Below are positions 1 through 9,066 of a stretch of 41,214 nucleotides of DNA, in pieces. A program made the position numbers and the translations under genes. Under the pieces are notes generated by a model, which did no database searches, had not been told where the DNA came from, and worked only from the letters and a program-made list of their open reading frames with translations. The stretch is from NCBI RefSeq assembly GCF_016909125.1, contig NZ_JAFBFD010000031.1:1-41214 (forward strand), read 5' to 3'. Within the stretch, counting starts at the first letter, position 1. Each line of letters starts with the position of its first letter. This DNA comes from Enterococcus lemanii (GTDB taxonomy: Bacteria > Bacillota > Bacilli > Lactobacillales > Enterococcaceae).

Positions 1-83
1 CATCCTCTGCGCGAGCACTCTTCGTTTTTAACATTTTTTTGAAAAGTAAATTATCTGAATATTCTTATTTTATTTACGCACCA

Positions 84-1319
84 TTAGTGAATTAAAATAT
101 CGTTTGCAATTAGCTTTCTTCTTCGAACCTTTTCACCTGATTCAGTAAAGTACAAAATTGCTAACTTGAAAAATAAACTATGATTATTTACCTTAATTGG
201 TGATATATTTATAGCATCAAAATTGCAATACGGTAATTCTTTCTTTAAATACTCACCCAGTGAAAACAGAGGATAGTGTTGAGGAGCAAGTACACAAATA
301 TCTTTTTCATGAATGCCGCTTTCAATCTTTTCCTTTATTATATTTTTTATTATGTTGGGTAAATCCTCCTTAGTAACTTTGCAATCATAACTTATAAAAC
401 CACGGTCGTTTTTATTATTCCCTCTGCTTTCAATCTCGTAAGGACAACTCTGAAAATTAGAGTAGAAGTCTACTAATCTCTGATTAGACCTGTAACAGCC
501 ATGTAGCGTCTTTGATTGAAAAGTGTGACTAGTTAGCATTTCTAGTTCTTCAACTGATTTAGCTATACCATCTAATGATCCATAAATTGCTTGGTCAATA
601 TCTCCAACAAACATTGACTGAATTTGAGGGTTGTTTTGAAGTAATTTAGCTATTACATTGTATTGTAATTCTCTAGTATCTTGAAATTCATCCACATAAA
701 TCGCCCTTATATTACTAGCAATATTACGTGCAACGTTACTGTTTACAGTTAAAATTTTATACGCTACTAGTAAAATCATATCAAAATCAATTTCTTTATT
801 TTTTTCCAACATAGTGTGATACATTTCAGAAACTTGAGTATACTGAACTTCATTAATTTTAAAATCATGAGAAAGTGACAAATCAATTTTGTTCAGTTCA
901 TACGTTTTGAGATTTAAATTCAGCATATTATTAATTTGGCTGACGTAAGCTCTTTGAGTATAATCATCAATAATTGTAAATCCTTTTGATACTCTTGAGA
1001 GATTCATTTTAAAAGGATAAATAATAAATTCAAGACAAAACTGATGTATTGTCCCCACCCAAATATTAATATCATCATCTATACTAAGTAAACTTAGGCG
1101 TTCCTTAATTTCTTCAGCAGCTCTATTAGTGTATGTGATAGCAATTATTCTTTTTAGTGATCCATCGTGTTTAATTGCTTGGTAAGCAATTTTCCTTGTA
1201 AGTACCCTTGTTTTCCCACTCCCAGGACATGCATTTACATAAAGGTTATCTTCACTTTCCACAACATCTTTTTGTTCTAAATTTAAATCATTTACGATTT
1301 TTTCGAAGATATTTGTCAT
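84..1319 (-). CDS. gajB: UvrD/Rep-type superfamily 1 helicase, GajB-like, 3' end probably lost
   Basis: Superfamily 1 DNA helicase, the partner of the OLD nuclease just upstream; together they match the two-gene make-up of Gabija phage defence, where GajB is thought to sense nucleotide or DNA state and activate GajA. Visible motifs: Walker A ACPGSGKT at residues 30-37, AITYTNRAA (motif Ia), YVDEFQDT near residue 210 (motif II) and VGDIDQAIYG near 240 (motif III). The start codon overlaps the nuclease stop codon (ATGA), so translation is coupled. At 411 aa it is shorter than the roughly 500 aa usual for GajB and lacks the C-terminal UvrD motifs V and VI. After the TAA the next 80 bases show another reading frame that looks coding, which suggests a frameshifted or nonsense-mutated gene continuing beyond the window. 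Family call firm; Gabija assignment is inference from the pair. Confidence 0.8.
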   Translation of the reverse strand: MTNIFEKIVNDLNLEQKDVVESEDNLYVNACPGSGKTRVLTRKIAYQAIKHDGSLKRIIAITYTNRAAEEIKERLSLLSIDDDINIWVGTIHQFCLEFIIYPFKMNLSRVSKGFTIIDDYTQRAYVSQINNMLNLNLKTYELNKIDLSLSHDFKINEVQYTQVSEMYHTMLEKNKEIDFDMILLVAYKILTVNSNVARNIASNIRAIYVDEFQDTRELQYNVIAKLLQNNPQIQSMFVGDIDQAIYGSLDGIAKSVEELEMLTSHTFQSKTLHGCYRSNQRLVDFYSNFQSCPYEIESRGNNKNDRGFISYDCKVTKEDLPNIIKNIIKEKIESGIHEKDICVLAPQHYPLFSLGEYLKKELPYCNFDAINISPIKVNNHSLFFKLAILYFTESGEKVRRRKLIANDILIH

Positions 1320-3505
1320 TTTGAAACCTCAGCATAAAGTATTTTTGTGTAATTTTCTATCTGATTGATTAGATACACAACATCCTCATCTTTACCAAAG
1401 TACTCTAATAAAGAAATTATTGCTATATTCAAATCAGCTGTATCACTTGTTTTTAAACTAGCTGATAAAGCTGACAATTCTGTAGTTTCCTCGTACAAGT
1501 CGATTGTATGGAGTAGAATTTTTTTATAAATTGAGAGATCTACTATTTCCTGACATGCAAAAGCAATAGCATTAAGAATATACTTAGGAATTTTGATTAA
1601 AAAGTCAATTTTTTCACCTAACTCAATTGCAAACCACCCCTTACCAACATGATTGGCTAGTTTTAACATCGCTAAATTTCTTTCTAAATATTGTTCACTT
1701 TGTATTTCTTCTTTATAAGCAGTTATTGTTTTTTTATCTTTGAATGCGTCATCTATAATTGGACTGACATAAGTTAGAATATTTTCTTTATTCACATCTA
1801 AAAACTCAATTTCAAATGTTGTATTAGCATAAAAACAATTAACCCAATTGTTTTCATTAAAAAGGGAGGATAATTTTTCTTTTCTTGCTTGACCTTTCTC
1901 TTGTGCAGTGCTTTTATACAATCGATGTTCTGATGGGATTGCCTGTTCATCTAAATCAGTTACAATAGCACACTTTCTCTGTATTCTATCATCGTCAAAC
2001 AAGCTAGCGATATATTCAAACGAAGTACTACCAACATTAATCAAACCTATTCCAAGTTCGTCTAAGTTTATACCAAATAATTTTTTTACTATTTGAGGAA
2101 TAAGTATTTCTTCAGCATCTCCTTCAACTAAGATAACACCTTTAGAAAAAAGCAATCCATTTCTTTTAACATCTAAATATCTCTCTACTGCGTTTATTAG
2201 ATTTAGATTGTTCTTTTTTAACTTTTCTTTAGCAAATGAGTTCAGATTATTTGCTGGATTCATAACGATAGATTTGCCATTAAACGATTTTAATACATTC
2301 ATCCGAGATATTTCAGACACTTCAGCTAAATGTACAGAATGTGTGGTCATGAGAATCTGAGTATAGTTTTTTTGAAGATTTAATCCTTCGAACAGAGTTT
2401 TTTGAATATGATGATGAATATGAGCTTCTGGTTCTTCAATCAACATAATATTAAGTAGTTCTCTTGAACGACACGCTTCAAATTCGACTATTTTCAAAGC
2501 TAAATAAATCATATTTAGATGTCCTAACCCTAGTAAGTCTAAGTCGATATTTTGTTCTGGCTTCATTGAAAGAAATTTTGCTAAAGAACCCATATCATCT
2601 GACATAGTTGAGGAAAGAAGAAGATTAGGAGAATACACTGAACCAATTATGCTATTTAGTTGCCGATTAATATTTTCGCCAATTTTCCTAATTTCAGGAA
2701 CACTGGTAATAGTCTCATTTAATTGCTGTATAATTGTTTTTAATGACTCAACATTATCTGATGATATTTTTGATTCAATTGTTTCCATGATTCTTTTGAC
2801 AGGGTTTCGATTGTTTTTCATTTCTCTAAGAACATCTCGAAGAGCGTCAACATAAACAACCGAAATATGCTTGAAAATATCTGACATGTCAATTCTTGAG
2901 CCCAAAAGAGCTTCATCGTCTTCTTCAGGATTACTAGCTATATTGTCATTGAGTCTTCCTACCAATTTATCATAATTTTCATTGATACAGAAATTTAGAT
3001 TTGATTTAGATGTGTAGTAAAATTCATAGTCGGATAGACGAATAGAATTTCTAAATTCGTTAAATTGATGAGAGTCTAATTCAGTGGAAATATCAAATAA
3101 TTGCTTTCTAATAGCTTTGTTAGGTCTAATAAATAGAGAAATACTACCTACACCTTTATCTGCATTTGAAATCAATTCTTCTAAGATTGTTTGACTTTCA
3201 GAATTTAAAGAAATGGAAGCACAAATCTCATTGTCAAATTCTTCTTCGCTGATTCCTTCAAATGTCGCAGAGATAATAATCCAATGCCCTTGCCACCCAT
3301 TTTGAATTCCATGAAAAAAATCTGATTCTTTCAGTGTTTTACTACTATAGTAATAACTATCATCTAATAAGATTCTCAATGCAGTAAGAGCATTGGTTTT
3401 CCCTGAATCATTCTCACCTATAATAGTATTTGTCTCATTATCGAATCGAAAGATTTCGGATTCATAATTTCTAAAATTTCGAATTTGAAGAGTAGATATA
3501 AACAT
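1316..3505 (-). CDS. gajA: OLD-family ATP-dependent endonuclease (AAA ATPase plus TOPRIM), GajA-like
   Basis: Class 2 OLD-type nuclease: an SMC/RecF-like ABC ATPase fused to a TOPRIM nuclease. Seen: Walker A GENDSGKT at residues 30-37, a signature-like stretch LGLGHLNMIYLALKI near 325, Walker B LNIMLIEEPEAH near 350, a H-loop TTHSVHL near 385, then TOPRIM residues VEGDAEE near 460 and TDLDE near 517. In Gabija, GajA nicks phage DNA when nucleotides fall. It is 729 aa, longer than the about 580 aa of the Bacillus cereus protein, the extra length lying mostly after the TOPRIM domain. It is the first gene of a two-gene operon with the UvrD-like helicase. The start has an AGGAG site at 3514-3518. 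An IS256 element lies 83 bp upstream, so the native promoter may be shortened. Function from family knowledge; pairing seen directly. Confidence 0.85.
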   Translation of the reverse strand: MFISTLQIRNFRNYESEIFRFDNETNTIIGENDSGKTNALTALRILLDDSYYYSSKTLKESDFFHGIQNGWQGHWIIISATFEGISEEEFDNEICASISLNSESQTILEELISNADKGVGSISLFIRPNKAIRKQLFDISTELDSHQFNEFRNSIRLSDYEFYYTSKSNLNFCINENYDKLVGRLNDNIASNPEEDDEALLGSRIDMSDIFKHISVVYVDALRDVLREMKNNRNPVKRIMETIESKISSDNVESLKTIIQQLNETITSVPEIRKIGENINRQLNSIIGSVYSPNLLLSSTMSDDMGSLAKFLSMKPEQNIDLDLLGLGHLNMIYLALKIVEFEACRSRELLNIMLIEEPEAHIHHHIQKTLFEGLNLQKNYTQILMTTHSVHLAEVSEISRMNVLKSFNGKSIVMNPANNLNSFAKEKLKKNNLNLINAVERYLDVKRNGLLFSKGVILVEGDAEEILIPQIVKKLFGINLDELGIGLINVGSTSFEYIASLFDDDRIQRKCAIVTDLDEQAIPSEHRLYKSTAQEKGQARKEKLSSLFNENNWVNCFYANTTFEIEFLDVNKENILTYVSPIIDDAFKDKKTITAYKEEIQSEQYLERNLAMLKLANHVGKGWFAIELGEKIDFLIKIPKYILNAIAFACQEIVDLSIYKKILLHTIDLYEETTELSALSASLKTSDTADLNIAIISLLEYFGKDEDVVYLINQIENYTKILYAEVSK

Positions 3506-3536
3506 AAGCAGATCTCCTAACTATTTAATTAATATG

Positions 3537-3542
3537 ATTATA
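3537..3542 (-). promoter_or_regulatory. Possible -10 box of the OLD/UvrD operon
   Basis: TATAAT on the minus strand, 32 bp upstream of the nuclease start. No good -35 hexamer is seen at 17 bp, so this is weak. It lies between the gene and the IS256 insertion, so it would be spared by that insertion. Confidence 0.3.
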
Positions 3543-3579
3543 TAGTAAGTTTATCATAAATTATGTTAGTAAAAGTTCT

Positions 3580-3587
3580 CATTATAA
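3580..3587. repeat. Target-site duplication of IS256 element, left copy
   Basis: CATTATAA directly before the left inverted repeat; the same 8 bases follow the right end at 4924-4931. IS256-family elements make 8-9 bp duplications, so the boundaries are well supported and the insertion looks recent. Confidence 0.85.
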
Positions 3588-4923
3588 GGGAGCGTCAATA
3601 ATTTTGTGTAAATGATTCTTCCCTACTGCAGATTGTTTCTAATTCTCAATCAGTTGGCTTAGCATTTGTTCAAGTTCGCCTTCGGCCTGTTGAAAGCCTT
3701 TATGACTGCGACCTAGGAATTTTTGGTTGTAAGTATCAAAAGACGAGACTAAGAAACGTTCCATCGACTCTTCGTTTTGGAACTGTTCCTTGCGGTGGCT
3801 GTATTTCTTGATTTGCTTATTAAAGGATTCAATCAAGTTCGTAGAATAAATACTCTTGCGTATGGCCAAGGGGAAATCATAGAAAGTGAGCAAGTGATCG
3901 TTCGAAAGAATCGATTCAACCACTTTTGGATAGCTGGTTTTCCTTTTTTCCGCAAAAGCACCACGTGCTTCCAACGCCACCTCTTTAGATGAGGCTTGAT
4001 ACACCATTTTAAAATCATCACAGACTTCCTTACGATCATCGACACGCACTTTGTGACTGATATTACGGGAAACGTGTACACAACAATGTTGAAAACGAGC
4101 TTTGGGATAGAACCGACTAATCGCTCCTACCATCCCCTTTAAGCCATCCGTGATGAACAGGAGGACATTTTTCAAACCGCGCTCTTGAAGGTCCAATAAA
4201 ATTTCCTCCCAAATCGTGATGGATTCAGTCGGTGCAATCGCATAGCTCAATACTTCCTTTGATCCGTCCGGGCGAATGCCAACTGCGATATGAATAGCTT
4301 CCTTGGCGACGGTTTTCCGCTTTAACGGAATATACGTTGCGTCCATATAAATAGCAGCATAACGGTCATGAAGCTCCCGCCCTTTAAACGCCGTTACCTC
4401 TTCTGTAAATGATTTTGTTATATTGGACATGGTTTGGGGCGTGTAGTAATGCCCATACATTTTCTCAATCAAGTCTGCGATTTCCGACATGGTAATACCT
4501 TTTCGGAAGAGGTGAATGACGGTCTCCTCTAACGTGTCATTCGTCCGTCTATAAGCAGGAACAGTCTGTTGCTTGAACTCACCATTGCGGTCGCGCGGAA
4601 TCTGGAGATGAAGTTCCCCATACTCGGTCTTGACCGTACGGTCATAGGAGCCGTTACGAGAATTACCCGTGTTAAAACCAATGCGATCATACTTTTCGTA
4701 ATCTAGGAAAGCCGTTAACTCCGTTTTGAGAAGCGTATTGACTGCTTTCTCCAAATGGACACGGAATAATTCATTCAAATCGCCTTTGTTCGCTAGAGTC
4801 TTTAGAATTTCTGTAGTAAAATCGTTCATAGGGAAGTCCTCTCTTCTGTGAATGTGTTGTGGTAACTCTATTCTACAGAAGGGACTTCCTTTTTTCTATT
4901 TACACAAAATATTTTACACTCTC
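3588..4923 (-). mobile_element. Complete IS256-family insertion sequence
   Basis: A 1336-bp element with imperfect 26-bp terminal inverted repeats (21 of 26 matching), both ending in TTTTGTGTAAAT, a hallmark of IS256 ends. It contains one intact transposase gene on the minus strand and is flanked by 8-bp direct repeats. It sits upstream of the OLD/UvrD defence pair and reads in the same direction, so read-through from the transposase could drive the pair. Confidence 0.9.
3639..4829 (-). CDS. IS256-family transposase
   Basis: DDE-type mutator-like transposase of 396 aa, normal length for IS256. It has the zinc-type and DDE core stretches typical of the family: YMDATYIP with the first Asp, LLFITDGLKGM with the second Asp, QHCCVHVSRN, and a C-terminal STNLIESFNKQIK with the catalytic Glu. 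No stop or frameshift is visible, so it is probably active. It acts on the element's own 26-bp ends at 3588 and 4923. Confidence 0.95.
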   Translation of the reverse strand: MNDFTTEILKTLANKGDLNELFRVHLEKAVNTLLKTELTAFLDYEKYDRIGFNTGNSRNGSYDRTVKTEYGELHLQIPRDRNGEFKQQTVPAYRRTNDTLEETVIHLFRKGITMSEIADLIEKMYGHYYTPQTMSNITKSFTEEVTAFKGRELHDRYAAIYMDATYIPLKRKTVAKEAIHIAVGIRPDGSKEVLSYAIAPTESITIWEEILLDLQERGLKNVLLFITDGLKGMVGAISRFYPKARFQHCCVHVSRNISHKVRVDDRKEVCDDFKMVYQASSKEVALEARGAFAEKRKTSYPKVVESILSNDHLLTFYDFPLAIRKSIYSTNLIESFNKQIKKYSHRKEQFQNEESMERFLVSSFDTYNQKFLGRSHKGFQQAEGELEQMLSQLIEN

Positions 4924-4931
4924 CATTATAA
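4924..4931. repeat. Target-site duplication of IS256 element, right copy
   Basis: CATTATAA directly after the right inverted repeat, identical to 3580-3587. Confidence 0.85.
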
Positions 4932-5513
4932 CAATTGGGTTAAAAAGAAAATAGATAGTATTCTACCTCATATTTATTTGAAAGTAATATATAAAAGACG
5001 TTCAAATTCGAACGCCTCTCGTTAACCAAATATTGGATTCAGAATCTAGTTTTCATATATAAACAGAGTATGATTAGGTGCAAAAATTGCACTTTTATTG
5101 CACTTTTATTTTTATTTATAGTGTTTTACTGTTCTGTATATTGTTTTAACTCCCTTGATAGTATCGCATTCTGTTTTATACACTTTACGTTGAAAACAGA
5201 GTGGGAATAAAATAAGAAAAAAGCCTAGAAGTTGTTAAATCAACTTTTCAAGGCTTTTTTTGTATTTCGGTAGTTGTTTTGGTGACTATTATTATAGCAA
5301 TATTTGTTCATGTTTTTACATGTAACTTTATTCCATAAATTTCTTATCAATCTCTAGCACACTCTGTAAATGATACCTTTAAAAATCCATAAAAATGCGT
5401 TTTACTGAGTCAAGTAATCGATAATTAGGGCGCTACTTGCTTTAGTGAAAATAGAGAAAATAAATAAGCATATTTTTGAACACAGTTGTATTCGCATATG
5501 GTATAATCCTGAC
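4932..5513. other. Non-coding stretch between two insertion sequences
   Basis: About 580 bp with no convincing gene. It holds a weak hairpin CGTTC...GAACG at 4999-5014, a small GTGCAA/TTGCAC inverted repeat at 5078-5092 followed by another TTGCAC, a strong terminator at 5217-5260, and at 5480-5510 a promoter-like GGTATAAT on the plus strand just before the IS1634 end. The last part could be the 5' region of the IS1182-type element whose transposase tail lies beyond the IS1634 copy. Confidence 0.5.
5217..5260 (+). terminator. Rho-independent terminator
   Basis: AAAAAAGCCT and AGGCTTTTTT arms with an inner GTTG/CAAC pairing, followed by a T run on the plus strand. By sequence it could work in both directions. 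The gene it once served is not visible; it is orphaned between insertion sequences. Confidence 0.7.
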
Positions 5514-5536
5514 TTTGACACTTTAAAATAAAAAAA

Positions 5537-5576
5537 GGGGTCTAAACGTTGATTTATTAACGCTTAGACCCTTTTT
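5537..5576 (-). terminator. Terminator of the IS1634 transposase gene
   Basis: Arms GGGTCTAAACGTT and AACGCTTAGACCC (one mismatch) with A/T runs on both sides, directly downstream of the transposase stop. Likely bidirectional, insulating the element from outside transcription. Confidence 0.75.
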
Positions 5577-5585
5577 TCTAGGGAG

Positions 5586-7322
5586 CTATTTTGTAGTAAT
5601 TTTTCTTGATTTTGTCTCCTTGAAAATTTTTTTAAATTCTTTTTGTGGAATAATTTGATAGTCCGTCCGAAAACCAGCTTGTTGATGAAGGTCATCGGTT
5701 AAGTTTGTCCGTGTATAAGTCGGAATCATTCCTTCCCCGTCAATACGATAAAAAGTCATCTCACGTAATGTTTCAATAATCTCACCATACGTATAATTCT
5801 CCGGAAGCCGTTTTTCTAACAGCCTGAATATCATCATAGAGATAAAACAAGTAATAAAGTGAGCGTGAATACGATCTTCTCGACTCAAGTATACGGGACG
5901 TGCTTCAAATTCACTTTTCATAATTCGAAACGTCTCTTCAATTTCCCATCGATTATGATTGATTTTAATAATTTCTTCCACGGTATCTTCAAGATTCGTG
6001 CAAACACCATAAAAACCATCGTATTGTGCTTCTTTATCAATTACCGTTTCATCGAGGCCAGTCTGCTGTTTATCTGCGACTTCCCCATTTTTTGTCACAT
6101 GCGTTTGTTTAATGAAACGACGGACGTCATTTGGGTTCTTACTTTTCTTAAGTACTTGACCACTATCAATTAGCCTTTGCGCGCGCGTGACTTGTCTTTC
6201 ACGAATTTTTTCTTGATAATGCTGATATTTTAAGGAATAAGTGACAATCAGTCGTTGTTCTAATCCATCCTCAAGAATCCAGCGTTCTTTGTAAAAGATC
6301 GCTTTATGATTCGCTAGCACCTGAATCTCTTCAAGTGAATATTCTTTTTTTGAAGTACTTCCACTTAATTTCCAACCCGTGGTAGCCAGTGCCCAACTTT
6401 TTAAATGTTTTTTTAACTTTTTGATTGATTGAGTCGTAATAAATGCCCGTCCTTGAATATCGTTAAATTTCCGATTTGCAGTAGAAGATAAGCCTGCATC
6501 TGTACAAACGATAAATTTAGACATAGAAAAATCATCTAACAGTTTTCTTTCTAACGGTTTTAGCGTTGTTTGTTCATTGGCGCTTCCGCGTGCTAAGTCA
6601 AAAGCGAGCGGTAGACCATCACCATCCATAAACAAGCCCATTTGTACAATCGGGTTTGGCCGATTTTCTTTTGATTTTCCGTATTTTCTAAGTTCATCTT
6701 CTTCTTCAATTTCAAAGAAAAAATTTGTGCAATCATAATAAAGGATCCGATTATTTCGAGGCCTAACTTTTTGACTATTTTTGTACAACTGCGATTGAAT
6801 ACGGGTACTTTCTTTAGAAAGAACCGCTAACGCACGGTAGAAATGGTGAAGTTCTACTTGGGGCGCTTCTAAGTATTTATGCATCGTATAAAATGCTTCT
6901 CGTTTAGATCCTGGATAAAGAACACGTGAAAAAATTAATTGCGAAAGAATACCATTGAGGTCAAATTCAATTTTGTATTTCTCTTGGATTGTTTTACAAA
7001 TTTTATCTAGTTCCAATTGATAATAGAGTTGTTGTAAAAATAAGTAACCCCCGTTGAAAGAAACTTGATCTCCCATCGAAATTTGTTTGGTAGGAGAATA
7101 TTGAACAAGGATTTCTTTTTGTTGTTGTTTTTCTTGTTTAGTTAAATCTTTTGCCCGATTTTTAGCCCATTCATAAGGATCTTGTCCATTTGCTTTTTGA
7201 ATCACTTCCTCTAGTGTTCCTAATTTTTCAACCACTTTTGAAGTGCTTTTTCCATTTTTTCGGTAGGACTTTGTAATAAAAAAAGATTCAGAGTTTTTTG
7301 TTTTTGTTATTTGTAATCGCAT
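5586..7322 (-). CDS. IS1634-family transposase
   Basis: Intact 578-aa transposase in the IS1634 (IS4-like DDE) group. Typical features: the N-terminal stretch with KNGKSTSKVVEKLGT, a central YYDCTNFFFE segment with the first catalytic Asp, FIVCTDAGLSS with the second, and a C-terminal NHRWEIEETFRIMKSEFEARPVY segment with the conserved Y/W-x-E-x-x-F motif of the family. Length is normal for the group and no break is seen, so the element may be mobile. The ATG lies 130 bp inside the right end. Confidence 0.93.
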   Translation of the reverse strand: MRLQITKTKNSESFFITKSYRKNGKSTSKVVEKLGTLEEVIQKANGQDPYEWAKNRAKDLTKQEKQQQKEILVQYSPTKQISMGDQVSFNGGYLFLQQLYYQLELDKICKTIQEKYKIEFDLNGILSQLIFSRVLYPGSKREAFYTMHKYLEAPQVELHHFYRALAVLSKESTRIQSQLYKNSQKVRPRNNRILYYDCTNFFFEIEEEDELRKYGKSKENRPNPIVQMGLFMDGDGLPLAFDLARGSANEQTTLKPLERKLLDDFSMSKFIVCTDAGLSSTANRKFNDIQGRAFITTQSIKKLKKHLKSWALATTGWKLSGSTSKKEYSLEEIQVLANHKAIFYKERWILEDGLEQRLIVTYSLKYQHYQEKIRERQVTRAQRLIDSGQVLKKSKNPNDVRRFIKQTHVTKNGEVADKQQTGLDETVIDKEAQYDGFYGVCTNLEDTVEEIIKINHNRWEIEETFRIMKSEFEARPVYLSREDRIHAHFITCFISMMIFRLLEKRLPENYTYGEIIETLREMTFYRIDGEGMIPTYTRTNLTDDLHQQAGFRTDYQIIPQKEFKKIFKETKSRKITTK

Positions 7323-7453
7323 AATATCACCTTCTTAAGTCTATTATATGATAAAATACTACAAATTACTACAAATAAAATATAAAATTTGACAGAAAAA
7401 AATAAGCCACATCAAGGCTTAAAGCGATTTTTTTCAATTACAAGTGTCAAACT

Positions 7454-7648
7454 CCCGAGGAATTTAAAGAACTTTATAAAGAACAATATAAAATCGAAGC
7501 AAAAAATGGCGAACTGAAGAACCAATATGATTATGAGACTGCACAAAGTTGTGGTTTATTAGGCATGACTATTCAAGGAGCGAGTACGCTCTTTTTAGTG
7601 AATATGAAACGAATACTGAAGTTAGAAAGAGAAAGGGGAGCGAAATAG
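7454..7648 (+). pseudogene. 3' remnant of an IS1182-type transposase
   Basis: Reading the plus strand in frame from about 7457 gives roughly 63 codons ending in TAG at 7646-7648. They contain NQYDYETAQSCGLLGMTIQ and LFLVNMKRILKLE, which match the usual C-terminus of IS1182-family transposases. The rest of the gene is missing, the IS1634 end starting directly before it. This explains the short overlapping open frames here, which are shadows. Confidence 0.75.
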
Positions 7649-8000
7649 CTAGCGATTCCTCCTATTTTTTTAAAAAAAATGAAAATAAACGAGAAACTTT
7701 GGCTACTACCAAAATTCCTCGCTCATTTATAGTGACTTTTTCAACAGCTTCGCTTGATGATTGATTTTTTACCAAGTTTCCCCCGACTTATTTTATTCAA
7801 ATTTGGATAGAACACTATTTAACGTAGAGCCTAAAAAAGCCCAACCTATTCGCAGTAGGGTGGGCTCTTGTGTTGTTATGCAACACAAATCTTATCACTT
7901 CGCAAAACAATTATAATCTAGATCCAATAAAAATCAAATTATTAAATACCCGACAAACAAACGTCTATTTATTAAATGCAGATAAATGCTCCAAAAAAAG
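7649..8000. other. Intergenic remnant region
   Basis: About 350 bp without a gene. It probably begins with the right end of the IS1182-type remnant (a loose hairpin around 7690-7725) and holds a terminator at 7838-7866. Confidence 0.45.
7838..7866 (-). terminator. Terminator-like hairpin
   Basis: AGCCCAACCTA and TAGGGTGGGCT arms (one mismatch). On the minus strand the stem is followed by TTTTTTAGG, so it probably ends transcripts coming from the acetyltransferase side. Confidence 0.65.
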
Positions 8001-8211
8001 TTAAATTACGTTCTTCAAAATCTTATTGAATAATCCCATATCTTTTCGACAATCGTTCCGTAATAAAACGCAGTTCGTCTCAACTATTCCATCGGTTTCT
8101 TCTAAAATAATAGACACTGTAACTTTTCCACCATAAGAGATTGAATTAGAATCTGTACTAAAATTTTGAAGATACTTTAGTACTGTAAGCTTTTTGTGTC
8201 ATTTTAGCCAT
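8001..8211 (-). pseudogene. Small frameshifted hypothetical gene
   Basis: From an ATG at 8209-8211 the frame reads MAKMTQKAYST and then meets a stop after about 17 codons. A frame shifted by one base is open from 8198 to the TAA at 8001-8003 and reads about 65 codons including KYLQNFSTDSNSISYGGKV and ETNCVLLRNDC. Joined, they would give a protein of about 70 aa. A purine-rich AAGGGA lies upstream of the ATG. I do not recognise the family. It could also be chance coding. Confidence 0.35.
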
Positions 8212-8259
8212 TTCTTATTCCCTTAAATTAAGTAGTTTATTTTTTATAAGGACACTCAT

Positions 8260-8841
8260 CTATGATTCAATACTATTAGATATCTTTGAATAATCAATTT
8301 TAGTTAACGTGTACGTCAATTCAATAAAATTTGATTCTCGCATTGAGTCAGTCTTCTTTTTTTCTGTTAAGCTAAAATTCAATTTTTTTAGTAAGCCTAT
8401 ACTGGAAACATTATTTTCATGTACATTTGCAACTATTTTATCGATGTTCAAGTTCAAAAATGCAAAATTGATTATTTCTGAAACACTAGTATATGCAACA
8501 CCTTTTCTCCAATATTTTTTGTTTACTGTATAACCAATCTGACAAAAATCGCCTTCATCTGATAATCTTAAGCTTAGATTTCCGATAATTTTACCAGTTT
8601 TTTTTAGTTCAATTCCATATCTCCCAAGTGGTTGAGAAAGATTCCACACCACGAGCATTTGTAAGCTCTCTTCAAGACTCTCATGTGCAGGATAATCGTA
8701 CTTTAATGTCTCATCATCACTTGTTATCTCGTGATAATCGATAAGGTCATTAATCTCCAACGGTCTTAAAATAAAATCTTCTAGATAAAGAATCTTATTT
8801 TTAGCTAGAGCAACTAGATTATTGTTTTTTCTATCCGTCAA
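8260..8841 (-). CDS. GNAT-family N-acetyltransferase (RimJ/RimL-like)
   Basis: 193-aa acetyltransferase of the Acetyltransf_3 type, which moves an acetyl group from acetyl-CoA to an amino group of a protein or small molecule. Seen: FILRPLEINDLIDYHEI near the N-terminus, GNLSLRLSDEGDFCQIGYTVNKKYWRKGVA (beta4 and the acetyl-CoA loop, with a K-x-x-W-x-K-G-x-A version of motif A) and a C-terminal NVSSIGLLKKLNF motif B. The start is a TTG preceded by GGAGG seven bases away. No partner gene is present, so the substrate cannot be told. Confidence 0.85.
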   Translation of the reverse strand: MTDRKNNNLVALAKNKILYLEDFILRPLEINDLIDYHEITSDDETLKYDYPAHESLEESLQMLVVWNLSQPLGRYGIELKKTGKIIGNLSLRLSDEGDFCQIGYTVNKKYWRKGVAYTSVSEIINFAFLNLNIDKIVANVHENNVSSIGLLKKLNFSLTEKKKTDSMRESNFIELTYTLTKIDYSKISNSIES

Positions 8842-9066
8842 ACAAATTCCTCCTTCAAATTATGTTGAAAAAATCAACTTTCTACTATCAATAGCTATTA
8901 TAAGCCTTTAACTCATTTTAGTAAGTCTCAATAACTTTGCCGTAAAAATATTTTACTACCACTTGTTCTTCTTTTCTCTTCGGTAACAAAACACTTGACG
9001 TCAAACCCAAAAAGAATCATTCAGCCAATCCCTAACGCAATACACAAATTTTTAAACGCTCATTTC

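Larger units (their letters stand above)
5514..7451 (-). mobile_element. IS1634-family insertion sequence
   Basis: A 1938-bp element bounded by inverted repeats that begin TTTGACACTT (5514-5523, and its complement at 7442-7451). It contains one full-length transposase on the minus strand. Flanking bases (…CCTGAC on the left, CTCCCG on the right) do not form an obvious target duplication, so one flank may have been deleted after insertion. The right flank continues into the 3' end of an IS1182-type transposase. Confidence 0.8.

Noticed and set aside
5078-5103. TTGCAC repeats as a possible phage attachment site
   Set aside because: Too short and no integrase, tRNA or matching second copy in the window.
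7549-7764. Plus-strand 71-codon open frame
   Set aside because: It overlaps the IS1182-type transposase tail in another frame; the transposase frame carries recognisable family residues.
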